A stretch of DNA of 52,345 nucleotides, taken from positions 1-52,345 of the forward strand of contig CACZQB010000022.1 of NCBI GenBank assembly GCA_902783255.1, written 5' to 3'. This document shows, in pieces, positions 27,246 to 36,124 of the stretch; the first letter of the stretch is position 1, and each line of letters starts with the position of its first letter. The stretch is from Oscillospiraceae bacterium. Lineage in GTDB: Bacteria > Bacillota > Clostridia > Oscillospirales > UBA644. A model generated the notes under the pieces. That model saw only the letters and a program-made list of their open reading frames with translations. It was not told the DNA's origin and ran no database searches. The translations under genes were made by a program, and so were the position numbers.

Positions 27246-30024
27246 TTTCGGATATTTCCGCTATACGCTCCGAAGAATGCTCCCCTACTCGCTTGTTATG
27301 CTTCTCATCCTGGTTTTATCAAGCTTTCTTGTTTTCGGTATAACCGACGAGGTTTCGACACTTGCAATCGGAAAAATAAGATATATCGGCGTAGAGCTTA
27401 TCGGCTGCACATCAATGGCATTTATGTATATCATTCCGATCGCACTTTGTATCGGGATGTTCGGTTTCATTCACAAGAAAAATTATGCGGATTTCATTCT
27501 TTCGTCTCCCGTCAAGAGATCTTCCGTATATTTTACGAATATTGTGTCCGGTTTTGTAATGATATCCATAATGCTTGCAGTCAACCTCCTTTTTATAGCG
27601 CTGGTAATTTCGGCAGGAGAAAACTATCAGGCGTATGTTTCGGCGAGCGATTACATCCTTTCGTTTTTTTACAACCTTGCAGGCTATATGCTTGTTTTTG
27701 CAGTATCATCTTTTGCTGCCGTCCTTACCGGAACAGCCATTACTCAAGCATATATGACCTTCATTATACTGCTCCTCCCCGCTTTTATTGCCGCATACGT
27801 TCAGCTCCCGTTTCTGATACAGCCTTATACGTCATTTATGACTTCACAGTATACTATCCCGCTGAATCAGATATTACTTATCCCGAATATTCCCGCAATG
27901 CCGATAACGATGGCCATGCTCGAGGCAAGCGGATATGAATACGCTGAATTTTACGGAATCCACTATTTTTTTGAAGCAAAATCTATCTGCTACACTTTGC
28001 TTGTGGCTATTTTATATGTGATAGCGGGAATGCTTCTGTTCAAAAAATATAAAGCTGAAAATGCAGGCAAATCATTTGTTAACAAGGGCGTCGGAATATT
28101 CGCATATGCAGGCTCTTTCGGACCTGTAATGGCCCTTATATTCCTTATCTTTGCGCATGCCGACTATACGGATATGTTCGACAGCCCGCTTTTCTATCTA
28201 TTTATAATTGTTTCTTTCATTGCATTTATAATAGCAACGCTCATATTCAACAAAGGCTTTGCCGGATTCGGAAAACATCTTGTTCTTTATCTTGTTCTTA
28301 TTATTTCCACATCCGTTATTTCTGGTGTTGTAAATAATATAGCCGAACATAGCGTAAAGACAATTGATTTCAGGACTGATGAAATCAAATCTGTTTCCGT
28401 TTATATGAAGCCCATAAACGCCCAACCGATAACGGATACATATATCAGCAAAAACCACATTAAGATTAAAATCGATGATGAAGACATGCTTGATCTTCTT
28501 TCGGGCGGAAATGACACAGGCACCGATTATTACTGCGAAATAACTCTGCCAAACGGCAAACAGGTAACTGTGGTTTCAAGATTGACGGAGGAGTTTGTAG
28601 ACGCTCTATACAATTATATAGATGAGAACGTCGAGATTAAAAAGACGCTTCTTTTCTTACCCGGAGCTGATCACGTTGTCTGCACATCACTGAACATCGA
28701 AACGTCTCAGGGTTATTCAACATATTCTTCTTCGTTTGAAAAAAAGAATGAAACCAAAATAATAATTACTGAGAGAGAAAAGGAATACCTTGAAATACCC
28801 ATTTCAAAACTGTATCAGAACAGAAATAGCGTCACAAGATTCGGTTATGTCAATAGTTACGAAGAAGATATGCTGAATTACGGATTCATTAATTCTGACA
28901 GCGTTAACTTCTCTTTAGCTGCGCTGAGGAATTATAACGGACAGTATTATGCGTCTAATTATTTCATTGACAACTCCTCTCAGTTCTTTAACGGATTTGC
29001 AAAAGAATCACACGAACGTGCAGAGAGAATCGTCAAAAAAATCGACAGCTCAACAACAGTAAGCATAGCAGGAGCATTTGATCTTGACGAGGAACAGTAT
29101 ATACTTCTTGATGAGATCATTCCGTCTCTTCCCGCTGTAATGCCAGGAGACTTCTCAAATGCGGTAAAAAATGCTCTGAATGAACCGATAGAAACTGAAA
29201 ACATTATTGCTGTAGCTATTTCAACGGATAAAGAAACAGCTCTTGTATTTATGGATGTTGAAAGAGATATCAAGCCTCTTATCGACATATATCTTGAAAG
29301 AGTAACAGAGATGCTGGACAAACGTGCCGATGAATCGGGAAAAGCAGATTCAGCTGAAATTTCGCAATCTTACTATATGGACGGTATGTATGCAAAAGGC
29401 GTAGAAGCATATCTGGCTGTCAACGCTATGTTTGGAGGCGAAATAAGTGAATCAAGTGCATATTTTGATATAAAAGCATTCGGAATCAACTGCAAAGATC
29501 TGTCTGAACTTATAAAACCCGAAAAAGATTATATAAACAGCATAGTAACAAGAAAATATACAAAAGATACCTTATCTGATGAATATTACTTTATTTCCGT
29601 TATAACTGATTTCAATGACAAGAGCGGAAGGCTAAAACCGGCTGTAATACCGATATCTAAAGAGATGCTTTTAACGATATCCGATGAGTTTGAGTATCTT
29701 GACAGCAAGGCAGAGTTGTTTGATTCCAACAAAGTACAAAAGGCAATATGCGATCCTGAATACTACTCTGATATTACAGGAAGAAAAGATATAGAATATC
29801 TCATGTTACTGTTAAAAGATAGTTATTTCAGAAATACAACAGCAGGCATGTTTGATAACTATGCCGGTTATTATGTATATTCAGGCGCACCCGACTTTGC
29901 TTTTTATCACTACGGTTTCCTTAACATTGATTATGTTTACAATGACGGAACAGTTGAAAGTGCAGAAATACTGGATACTGACCATGTACAAGAAATATTG
30001 ATACGGAAAGCGGGCGAGGAATAG
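27220..30024 (+). CDS. Large ABC transporter permease-like membrane protein
   Basis: A 934-residue protein whose first 390 residues hold the membrane part: hydrophobic segments at roughly 20-42, 58-80, 105-130, 150-175, 180-205, 265-285, 310-330, 340-362 and 370-390. The remaining 540 residues are polar, without further membrane spans, and rich in Asp, Glu, Ser and Tyr; they probably form an extracytoplasmic domain. ATG 27220 is preferred (GGAG 10 bases before) over a start at 27181 inside the ATPase gene. It resembles clostridial permeases regulated by YtrA-type repressors that carry a large domain of unknown function. I do not recognise the substrate. Confidence 0.82.
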   Translation: MLMKKSLFDFGYFRYTLRRMLPYSLVMLLILVLSSFLVFGITDEVSTLAIGKIRYIGVELIGCTSMAFMYIIPIALCIGMFGFIHKKNYADFILSSPVKRSSVYFTNIVSGFVMISIMLAVNLLFIALVISAGENYQAYVSASDYILSFFYNLAGYMLVFAVSSFAAVLTGTAITQAYMTFIILLLPAFIAAYVQLPFLIQPYTSFMTSQYTIPLNQILLIPNIPAMPITMAMLEASGYEYAEFYGIHYFFEAKSICYTLLVAILYVIAGMLLFKKYKAENAGKSFVNKGVGIFAYAGSFGPVMALIFLIFAHADYTDMFDSPLFYLFIIVSFIAFIIATLIFNKGFAGFGKHLVLYLVLIISTSVISGVVNNIAEHSVKTIDFRTDEIKSVSVYMKPINAQPITDTYISKNHIKIKIDDEDMLDLLSGGNDTGTDYYCEITLPNGKQVTVVSRLTEEFVDALYNYIDENVEIKKTLLFLPGADHVVCTSLNIETSQGYSTYSSSFEKKNETKIIITEREKEYLEIPISKLYQNRNSVTRFGYVNSYEEDMLNYGFINSDSVNFSLAALRNYNGQYYASNYFIDNSSQFFNGFAKESHERAERIVKKIDSSTTVSIAGAFDLDEEQYILLDEIIPSLPAVMPGDFSNAVKNALNEPIETENIIAVAISTDKETALVFMDVERDIKPLIDIYLERVTEMLDKRADESGKADSAEISQSYYMDGMYAKGVEAYLAVNAMFGGEISESSAYFDIKAFGINCKDLSELIKPEKDYINSIVTRKYTKDTLSDEYYFISVITDFNDKSGRLKPAVIPISKEMLLTISDEFEYLDSKAELFDSNKVQKAICDPEYYSDITGRKDIEYLMLLLKDSYFRNTTAGMFDNYAGYYVYSGAPDFAFYHYGFLNIDYVYNDGTVESAEILDTDHVQEILIRKAGEE

Positions 30025-30025
30025 A

Positions 30026-30406
30026 ATGTTCACGATTGATATGCAAAGCAGAACACCCGTTTTTGAGCAGATCGTTATACAAACGGAAGAATTTATCCGC
30101 GCAGGAATACTTAATCCGGGAGACAAACTTCCTTCTGTAAGAGAACTTACCGGAATGATTGGGGTTAACCCGAACACTATTTCAAAGGCATACGGAGAAC
30201 TTGAACGACGGGGAATAACTGTTTCGGTAACAGGAAAAGGCTGTTTTATAGCAAAAAACATAACGGATGTTATGAAGACCGCCGCAGAGAAAAAAATACC
30301 GGAGTTTGAAAAACTTGCAAAAGAGCTTTTTGAATCGGGTATAAGCAAAGACGAACTGATAAAAAAGATAAATTCCCTGAACAGTAATAATATTCAATTA
30401 TCATGA
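30026..30406 (+). CDS. GntR family transcriptional repressor, YtrA subfamily
   Basis: A 126-residue protein with the GntR winged helix: SRTPVFEQIVIQTEEFIRAG at the start, GDKLPSVRELTGMIGVNPNT with the recognition helix, and TISKAYGELERRGI. The short C-terminal tail (about 50 residues) is that of YtrA, which makes a compact dimer. It starts one base after the permease stop. It most likely represses its own operon at the palindrome 3.7 kb upstream; the ligand is unknown. Confidence 0.93.
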   Translation: MFTIDMQSRTPVFEQIVIQTEEFIRAGILNPGDKLPSVRELTGMIGVNPNTISKAYGELERRGITVSVTGKGCFIAKNITDVMKTAAEKKIPEFEKLAKELFESGISKDELIKKINSLNSNNIQLS

Positions 30407-30418
30407 AAGGTGAATATC

Positions 30419-30895
30419 ATGAAAAACAAAAAAGTATTCCTACTTATTATTTTGCTAGTTTTGGCGATGTTATATGCTTTTGCCGGATGCAATTATGCAG
30501 GTTATGAAATACCTGATGAAGACAAAATACTTGTCAATATTCAGCTTGATCTGGATGAAGACATCGGACTCCTTCTAACGGAATGGGATATAAACGGACA
30601 AACAGGAGGGAGCGGAGCGTGTAACGCAGATAGATCAATGCTGAAACGTGACAGTTCAAACGAGTGGGAATTTGACAGAGTAATGCTTGAAAAACCGGCA
30701 GATACTTATGAAGTGAAATTAAAATTTATTGTTGTAACGGAATATTTCGATCCGAATTACGATTTCGATTATCCTGATGAATATAAAATACCGATGAATG
30801 AGATTGCGTTTACCGCAAAATTCGGCGAAACTTACTACGTTACAATCACCGGAGGACATCAAGAAGGCTATCAGGCAGTTTTACAAAACCAATAA
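30419..30895 (+). CDS. Small predicted lipoprotein of unknown function
   Basis: The 158-residue protein begins MKNKKVFLLIILLVLAMLYA and reaches a lipobox AFAGC, so it should be acylated and held outside the membrane. The mature part is acidic and rich in Tyr, Asp and Glu, ending with a beta-rich segment (GETYYVTITGGHQ). I do not recognise the family. ATG 30419 has AAGGTG 7 bases upstream. It is the last gene of the ABC operon and may be a substrate-binding or sensing accessory to the permease (inference). Confidence 0.78.
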   Translation: MKNKKVFLLIILLVLAMLYAFAGCNYAGYEIPDEDKILVNIQLDLDEDIGLLLTEWDINGQTGGSGACNADRSMLKRDSSNEWEFDRVMLEKPADTYEVKLKFIVVTEYFDPNYDFDYPDEYKIPMNEIAFTAKFGETYYVTITGGHQEGYQAVLQNQ

Positions 30896-30911
30896 TAAGA
30901 GCACAAACGCG

Positions 30912-30938
30912 ATAATCCACCCTATTCGGGTGGATTAT
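30912..30938. terminator. Bidirectional terminator between the ABC operon and tsaD
   Basis: ATAATCCACCC pairs perfectly over 11 bp with GGGTGGATTAT around a TATTC loop; a T-rich run (ATTTTTTATTTTATA) follows on the plus strand. It lies between convergent genes. Confidence 0.85.
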
Positions 30939-30955
30939 CCATATCATTTTTTATT

Positions 30956-31966
30956 TTATAGTTCTATACTTTCAGTAGCGAATGCATTCAGATCAGATGA
31001 GGCGATATTGCCCGAACAGTATTCATAATATCCCTGAGATGCTATCATAGCACCGTTGTCGCCACAGAGCGGGATATCGGGAATATAGAGTGTAATACCG
31101 TTTTTATCCGCTTCTTCGGAAATCATCTTTCTCAACATTGAATTTGCAGCAACGCCGCCTGCAACAACAAGTTTTTTTTGCGGAAGATCAAAGGAATTTA
31201 CTGCGAGAACGGCTTTTTCGGTTAAAATCTCACAGATCGCCCTTGAGAATGACGCGGCGACATCCGGTTTATTAAGTTCCTTTCCTGTTTGTTCCGCATT
31301 GTGGACATAATTAATAATTGATGTTTTTACGCCGCTGAAGCTGAAATCAAAGGGGGCATCGTGAAAGTGAACGCGAGGGAAATAAATGGAATCGGGATCA
31401 CCGAGTTTTGCGAGAGCATCCATTTTGGGTCCTCCGGGATATCCAAGGCCCAATACTCTCGCCGCCTTATCAAACGACTCCCCTGCCGCATCGTCTCTTG
31501 TTCCACCCAATATTTTATATGATGTATAGTCGGAAACATAAACGAGATGACTGTGACCTCCGGAAACTATGAGGGCTATAAAAGGCGGAGTTAAATCGTA
31601 ATGAGTTAAGTATGCAGCGGCAACATGACCTCTGATATGATGAACAGGAACGAGAGGTTTACATGACGAGAAAGAAAGACCTTTTGCGAACCCGACTCCG
31701 ACAAGCAATGCTCCGATGAGTCCCGGAGCATTTGTGACCGATATTGCATCAATATTTTCAATACCGCCGATAGGTTCAAGTGCAAGACGGGTAACGGAAG
31801 AAATTGCTTCAAGATGAGCGCGTGATGCGATTTCAGGAACAACACCGCCATAAAGCTCATGTGTGCTGATTTGAGTTCTTACGATATTCGATATAATTTT
31901 TCTGCCGTCTTCAACCACTGCTGCGGCAGTTTCATCACATGATGATTCAATACCTAAAACTTTCAT
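30956..31966 (-). CDS. tsaD: tRNA N6-adenosine threonylcarbamoyltransferase
   Basis: Transfers threonylcarbamoyl to A37 of ANN-decoding tRNAs (t6A). The start KVLGIESSCDETAAAVVEDG, the metal motif VPVHHIRGHVAAAYL, and GGHSHLVYV, FSFSGVKT and VAGGVAANSMLRK are diagnostic. At 336 residues it is of normal length. A rimI-like gene is close by but on the other strand. The ribosome site is weak. Confidence 0.97.
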   Translation of the reverse strand: MKVLGIESSCDETAAAVVEDGRKIISNIVRTQISTHELYGGVVPEIASRAHLEAISSVTRLALEPIGGIENIDAISVTNAPGLIGALLVGVGFAKGLSFSSCKPLVPVHHIRGHVAAAYLTHYDLTPPFIALIVSGGHSHLVYVSDYTSYKILGGTRDDAAGESFDKAARVLGLGYPGGPKMDALAKLGDPDSIYFPRVHFHDAPFDFSFSGVKTSIINYVHNAEQTGKELNKPDVAASFSRAICEILTEKAVLAVNSFDLPQKKLVVAGGVAANSMLRKMISEEADKNGITLYIPDIPLCGDNGAMIASQGYYEYCSGNIASSDLNAFATESIEL

Positions 31967-32018
31967 AAAAAAAATCCATGTCAGAACTTGCTATTATTCG
32001 AATTACAGATTTTAATAC

Positions 32019-32047
32019 TTGACGAAACAATAAAAAAGGTGTATAAT
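32019..32047 (+). promoter_or_regulatory. Sigma-A promoter of the phosphatase-rimI pair
   Basis: TTGACG, 17-base spacer, perfect TATAAT, about 80 bases before the phosphatase ATG. Confidence 0.8.
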
Positions 32048-32127
32048 ATTAAAATATAGGTGATTCGTTATATGAATTATATCATATATGATCTGATTTG
32101 TCAATAAGAACGAAAAGAGTCAGAAAA

Positions 32128-32529
32128 ATGAATGTATTATTTGTTTGCACGGGAAATACGTGCAGAAGTCCTATGGCTGAAGGATTTTTCAACAGTATTT
32201 ACGGATCAGGAGCAAAAAGCGCAGGAATTTATACCGAAGACGGCGCAGCGCCTTCCGAAAATGCCGTAAAAGCAATGAAAAAATACGGAATAGATATATC
32301 AGAGCATAAAGCAAAGCAGATAAGTCCAGAAGACATAATAAATGCCGATAAAATATACGCTATGACTACACGTCATGCTGCCATACTAAAAGAAATATTT
32401 CCTGAAAAATCTGATAATATTTTCATTCTCGGAAACGGAATTCCCGATCCGTTCGGAGGAGATGAAGAATTATATTTAAAATGCGCAGAAGAAATAAAAA
32501 AATGCGTATCAGAAATCGAAATTAAATAA
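32128..32529 (+). CDS. Low-molecular-weight protein-tyrosine phosphatase family
   Basis: The P-loop VCTGNTCRSP (C-x5-R-S) lies at the very start (MNVLFVCTGNTCRSPMAEG) and the general-acid DPFGG (IPDPFGGDEELY) near the end, as in LMW phosphatases; arginine phosphatases (YwlE) share the fold, and here residue 11 of the loop is Thr (GNTCRS), as in YwlE. At 133 residues it is somewhat short. I chose ATG 32128 since the frame before it has no ribosome site and the family starts at this point. A rimI gene follows. Confidence 0.9.
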   Translation: MNVLFVCTGNTCRSPMAEGFFNSIYGSGAKSAGIYTEDGAAPSENAVKAMKKYGIDISEHKAKQISPEDIINADKIYAMTTRHAAILKEIFPEKSDNIFILGNGIPDPFGGDEELYLKCAEEIKKCVSEIEIK

Positions 32530-32547
32530 TGATTACGGAGACTCAAC

Positions 32548-32985
32548 ATGAACACTGTTCGAAAAGCCGAAAAAAAGGATGTTAAAGGGATAGTAAAAAG
32601 GGAAAACGTCTGCTTTTCCACACCTGAAACGGAAGAAAGCATTTATTCTTTTTTAAAGAGTAAAACTTTTTTTGTAGATGTTATAGAAGATGAGGGTATC
32701 GTAACAGGGCACTGTATTTATTTTTTTGTTCCGGATAACGCCGAAATCATTTCACTTGCCGTAACTCCAGAAAAAAGAAGAATGGGATACGGAAGAGATC
32801 TTGTATACAATGTAATTGAACGGGCAAAGGAAAATAACTGTAAAGAAGTTTATCTTGAAGTGAGAAAATCGAATGAAGCAGCGATCTCGCTTTATACATC
32901 TATTGGTTTTCATCAAGTAGGTGAACGGAAAAATCTTTATTCAAAACCTGAAGAAGATGGTCTAATAATGCAATATCTTATCTGA
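32548..32985 (+). CDS. rimI: RimI-like ribosomal protein alanine N-acetyltransferase (GNAT)
   Basis: A 145-residue GNAT acetyltransferase. The acetyl-CoA loop is EKRRMGYGRDLVYNV (R-x2-G-x-G), preceded by the beta strand AEIISLAVTPE; the LEVRKSNEAAISLYTSIGFHQVG segment is the RimI hallmark. Its partner in t6A/ribosome gene clusters, tsaD, lies just upstream on the other strand. The protein probably acetylates the N-terminus of a ribosomal protein. Confidence 0.87.
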   Translation: MNTVRKAEKKDVKGIVKRENVCFSTPETEESIYSFLKSKTFFVDVIEDEGIVTGHCIYFFVPDNAEIISLAVTPEKRRMGYGRDLVYNVIERAKENNCKEVYLEVRKSNEAAISLYTSIGFHQVGERKNLYSKPEEDGLIMQYLI

Positions 32986-33030
32986 ACAGTATTACACCCT
33001 TGTAACAAATCGATAATTGAAAACAGCAAA

Positions 33031-33056
33031 AGCCCCGGACCTTTCGGTTCGGGGCT
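33031..33056. terminator. Bidirectional terminator between rimI and the CBM9-like gene
   Basis: AGCCCCGGACC pairs with GGTTCGGGGCT (one G-T pair) around a TTTC loop, between convergent genes; leftward it is followed by TTTTGCTGTTTTC. Confidence 0.85.
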
Positions 33057-33089
33057 GTATGTTTTCAGGCTTGCGCCGTTAAACACTAA

Positions 33090-34253
33090 TTATTTTCTCT
33101 TGAATACAGAGATACCACCGATAGCGGAAACAGCGGCGAGAGCGTAGAAGAGAACGCTTACATCAGCAGTCTTCGGGTTGGTGTTGGTTGTGGTGGTAGT
33201 TGTTGTGGGAGCCGGAGTTACGGTTTCGGTAGCAGCGGGTTCTTCAGCTGCGGGTTCTTCAACTGCAGGCTCTTCAGTAGCAGCAGGTTCTTCAGCTGCG
33301 GGTTCTTCGGCAGCGGGTTCTTCTGCTGCAGGAGCTTCCTGTTCGGGAGCTGTTTCAGCGGGAGTAGCGCTCAGCATGTAATAGTTGAAATATCCCCAGC
33401 TCGGGCAGTCAAAGCCACGGCCCCAGTTATCGGGGTTGCCGTTTTCGTCAACGTGTCCGTCGCCATCGAGGAATATGTTACCGATAGAAATGATAGCGCC
33501 TGCTTTGCCTTCGAAATCAGTAACCACTTTGTCTGTGCCGGTTCCATAGCAGATTGCATCCCAGGGAATGAAACCTTCGATGCAGTAGGAGTAGCCGCCC
33601 TTATCGTTCTTTTCGGTATCCTGCCAAGAAACAGTTTTGATTTCGAACGGATTCTTGGAGTTGCCATAATAGTAATTCATGCTGTCGTCGTTCCAGAAAT
33701 CGCCTGTTCCGAGAGTATTGGTCCAGAATTCAAGCCATTCATAAGGAACTGATTCGTCGTCGGAAGGACGGATCATCGGAGTCCAACCGTCAACACGTCT
33801 GGTCTGACCGGTTGTGTCGCCGTTGCCGAGATAGAAAGCGGGGTTGAAGGATGTGGGTGTAGAGTCGGTGTCGCAAACTACTGCGAAATAAAGTCCGCCT
33901 TCATCCCAGAGCCAATAAACATCCCAGATATTACGATGTTCTGCAGGGATGTCGTCGAGAGATGAAACGCCAACAGGATAGGAGTTGCCCCAAACTGTAG
34001 CATCCCAGAAACCTGCAAATTCGGCTTCTTCGTCATCCTGAAGGTTAACGCCTGTTTTAAGAGCGCCGAACCATTCGCCGTTAAGGTCAGCTTTACCGTC
34101 GATAACGATGGCAGGGTTCTTCGGGTTTACCTTGGGAACGTCAAATTCGAGGCGTTCCTGTGCAAATTCGCCGGTATAGAAAGCTGCTGCACCAACGGAA
34201 GCAACCATAGCAACTACGATTGCAACAGCAATCATTGCTATAATTTTTTTCAT
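33090..34253 (-). CDS. Secreted, wall-anchored protein with CBM9/DOMON-like domain
   Basis: A 387-residue surface protein: signal peptide (1-25, MKKIIAMIAVAIVVAMVASV then GAAA), a beta-rich region at 45-270 resembling a family 9 carbohydrate-binding module (IDGKADLNGEWFGA, WDVYWLWDEGGLYFAVVCDT), a Pro/Ala/Glu repeat linker (about 285-335), a Thr run, and an end NPKTADVS + hydrophobic span + FKRK that looks like a sortase signal (NPxTG variant with A for G). Strong AGGAGG site, consensus promoter and different codon use (more G+C at third positions) suggest strong expression. The start is ATG 34253; an upstream in-frame start at 34283 would lie before the ribosome site. Binding ligand unknown. 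Confidence 0.85.
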   Translation of the reverse strand: MKKIIAMIAVAIVVAMVASVGAAAFYTGEFAQERLEFDVPKVNPKNPAIVIDGKADLNGEWFGALKTGVNLQDDEEAEFAGFWDATVWGNSYPVGVSSLDDIPAEHRNIWDVYWLWDEGGLYFAVVCDTDSTPTSFNPAFYLGNGDTTGQTRRVDGWTPMIRPSDDESVPYEWLEFWTNTLGTGDFWNDDSMNYYYGNSKNPFEIKTVSWQDTEKNDKGGYSYCIEGFIPWDAICYGTGTDKVVTDFEGKAGAIISIGNIFLDGDGHVDENGNPDNWGRGFDCPSWGYFNYYMLSATPAETAPEQEAPAAEEPAAEEPAAEEPAATEEPAVEEPAAEEPAATETVTPAPTTTTTTTNTNPKTADVSVLFYALAAVSAIGGISVFKRK

Positions 34254-34304
34254 ATTTTTTTCCTCCTGAAATAAAATTGGCATTTAAATTGCCATGTTTA
34301 GCAT

Positions 34305-34333
34305 ATTATACAACAAATATTAAATGTTGTCAA
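34305..34333 (-). promoter_or_regulatory. Consensus sigma-A promoter of the wall-anchored protein
   Basis: Perfect TTGACA, 17-base spacer and perfect TATAAT on the minus strand. The leader after it has a small inverted repeat (TGGCA...TGCCA, 34278-34294) before the ribosome site. Confidence 0.85.
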
Positions 34334-34403
34334 TACCTGATTTATAACTTTACATCAAAAAAATGATTTTTTATACTTACAGAGTTTATGATAATACAAT
34401 TAG

Positions 34404-36119
34404 TTATATTCTGCACATTTTAGCATATAGACCGCCTTTTTCGAACAGTTCTTTGTGGGTTCCTTGTTCAACGACAGATCCTTTTTCAAGCACTATGATA
34501 TTGTCTGCCTTCATAACAGTTGTAAGACGATGCGCAATAACTATTATGGTGCGATTACCCATCAGTTTTTCAATAGCTTCCTGGATATTTGATTCTGTTT
34601 CCGTATCAACAGATGACGTTGCCTCGTCCAGAATAAGAATCGGAGTGTTTCTCAATACTGCCCTTGCAATAGCGATCCTCTGTTTCTGTCCGCCGGAAAG
34701 ACGAACGCCCCTTTCCCCTACTACTGTATCATAACCATTTGGCATTTTTGATATAAATTCATCTGCATAAGCAGTTTTTGCGGCATCAACAACATTCTCT
34801 CGTGTGTAATTATCCACGCCGTATGCGATATTCTCTTCGATCGTGCCGTTAAAGAGGAAAACATCCTGCAAAACAAGCGAAATATTGTTTCTTAGGGAAT
34901 GAAGGGTAATATCTTTTAAATTATGACCGTCAATCGTGATCTTACCTGAAAGCGGGTCATAAAACCTTTCAAGAAGAGATACAATTGTTGTTTTTCCTAC
35001 ACCTGTAGGTCCGACAATCGCAATCATTTGACCTTTTTTGGCGGTAAAAGAAATATCCTTGAGAACATGTTCTCCGTTTATGTAGTCAAAAGATACATGC
35101 TCAAAAGAAATGTTTCCTTCAACGGAAGAAAGATCATAAGCATCGGGAGATTCTTCAATTTCACTTTTACTGTCTAATACTTCGGCAACTCTGCGCGCGC
35201 CTGCAAGTGATGTCTGAACATCCTCAACAAGTCTGGCGAGGACAGCAAGAGGCTGATAAAACAAACTAAGATAAACGAAAAATCCTACGATATCCGATGT
35301 CAGTATTTTTCCATTCATTGCAAGCAGTCCGCCAACACCGACTACAATAACGGTACCGAGGGATGTGAGGAATTCGACAGACGGATGGAATATTGCGTTT
35401 GCTTTGTTTGCGCGGATATTGACAAAACTGTAGTATTTTGTATTGTCAAGCATTTTTCCATGCTCATAATTTTCTTTTCCGAATGCCTGTATCTCTTTCA
35501 TACCAGAAAGATTATCCTGCAAAACCCCGTTAAGGTCTCCGAGCACTTCCTGATTGATCCTGAAAAGCGGAGCAACCTTTTTTGAAAAAAAAGAGCTGAC
35601 AAATAATACGAAAGGCACGGGAATAAGAGTGAGCATCGCAAGAAACGGGTTGATAATGAATATCATTACCGTTACCCCGATAATGACGAGTATATTTGAG
35701 ATCAGATCCGGAAGAGAATGAGCAATAAGAACTTCAAGTAATCGCGTATCGTTGACCATACGGCTCATAAGCTGACCTGTCTGCTTATCCTGATAATATC
35801 GCATAGACATTGACTGATATTTGTCGTAGACTTTAAGTGTCAGCTCGCCTACAAAATTCCACGCAGCTATGTGACTAACATACATGGCAACAAAACGCAA
35901 AGCACCTCTCAGCAAGTAAGCTCCGATAAGAATCAAAGAAAACTGCATCAGGATCGAGGCAGATATCCCTTGCGGATCTGTTAGAGAAGCTGTCATCCTT
36001 CTGATCACTTCAGGCGTAACAAGGCTCGTGGCAGAACTTCCGATAAGGGCAATTACGGTTATTAAAAGCTCACCCCAGTGACTTTTCGCCATGAAAATAA
36101 ATCTTTTAGCAAGTTTCAT
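34404..36119 (-). CDS. ABC transporter, fused permease and ATP-binding domain (exporter type)
   Basis: A 571-residue half-transporter of the MsbA/BmrA/MdlB type. The first 310 residues hold six membrane spans; the ATPase follows with GPTGVGKTT (Walker A), VRLSGGQKQRIAIARAVL (signature) and ILILDEATSSVD (Walker B), plus the switch His in VIAHRL. Probably a homodimer exporting lipids, peptides or drugs; the substrate cannot be deduced. It is the last of the run from the HAD gene (39.1 kb), only 5 bases after the EEP gene. Confidence 0.94.
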   Translation of the reverse strand: MKLAKRFIFMAKSHWGELLITVIALIGSSATSLVTPEVIRRMTASLTDPQGISASILMQFSLILIGAYLLRGALRFVAMYVSHIAAWNFVGELTLKVYDKYQSMSMRYYQDKQTGQLMSRMVNDTRLLEVLIAHSLPDLISNILVIIGVTVMIFIINPFLAMLTLIPVPFVLFVSSFFSKKVAPLFRINQEVLGDLNGVLQDNLSGMKEIQAFGKENYEHGKMLDNTKYYSFVNIRANKANAIFHPSVEFLTSLGTVIVVGVGGLLAMNGKILTSDIVGFFVYLSLFYQPLAVLARLVEDVQTSLAGARRVAEVLDSKSEIEESPDAYDLSSVEGNISFEHVSFDYINGEHVLKDISFTAKKGQMIAIVGPTGVGKTTIVSLLERFYDPLSGKITIDGHNLKDITLHSLRNNISLVLQDVFLFNGTIEENIAYGVDNYTRENVVDAAKTAYADEFISKMPNGYDTVVGERGVRLSGGQKQRIAIARAVLRNTPILILDEATSSVDTETESNIQEAIEKLMGNRTIIVIAHRLTTVMKADNIIVLEKGSVVEQGTHKELFEKGGLYAKMCRI

Positions 36120-36124
36120 TTTCT

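Noticed and set aside
33178..33381. Plus-strand frame of Ala/Gly/Ser repeats, and a possible short repeat array
   Set aside because: It mirrors the Pro-Ala-Glu coding repeats of the wall-anchored protein. The repeats are imperfect, codon-phased and without spacers, so not CRISPR.
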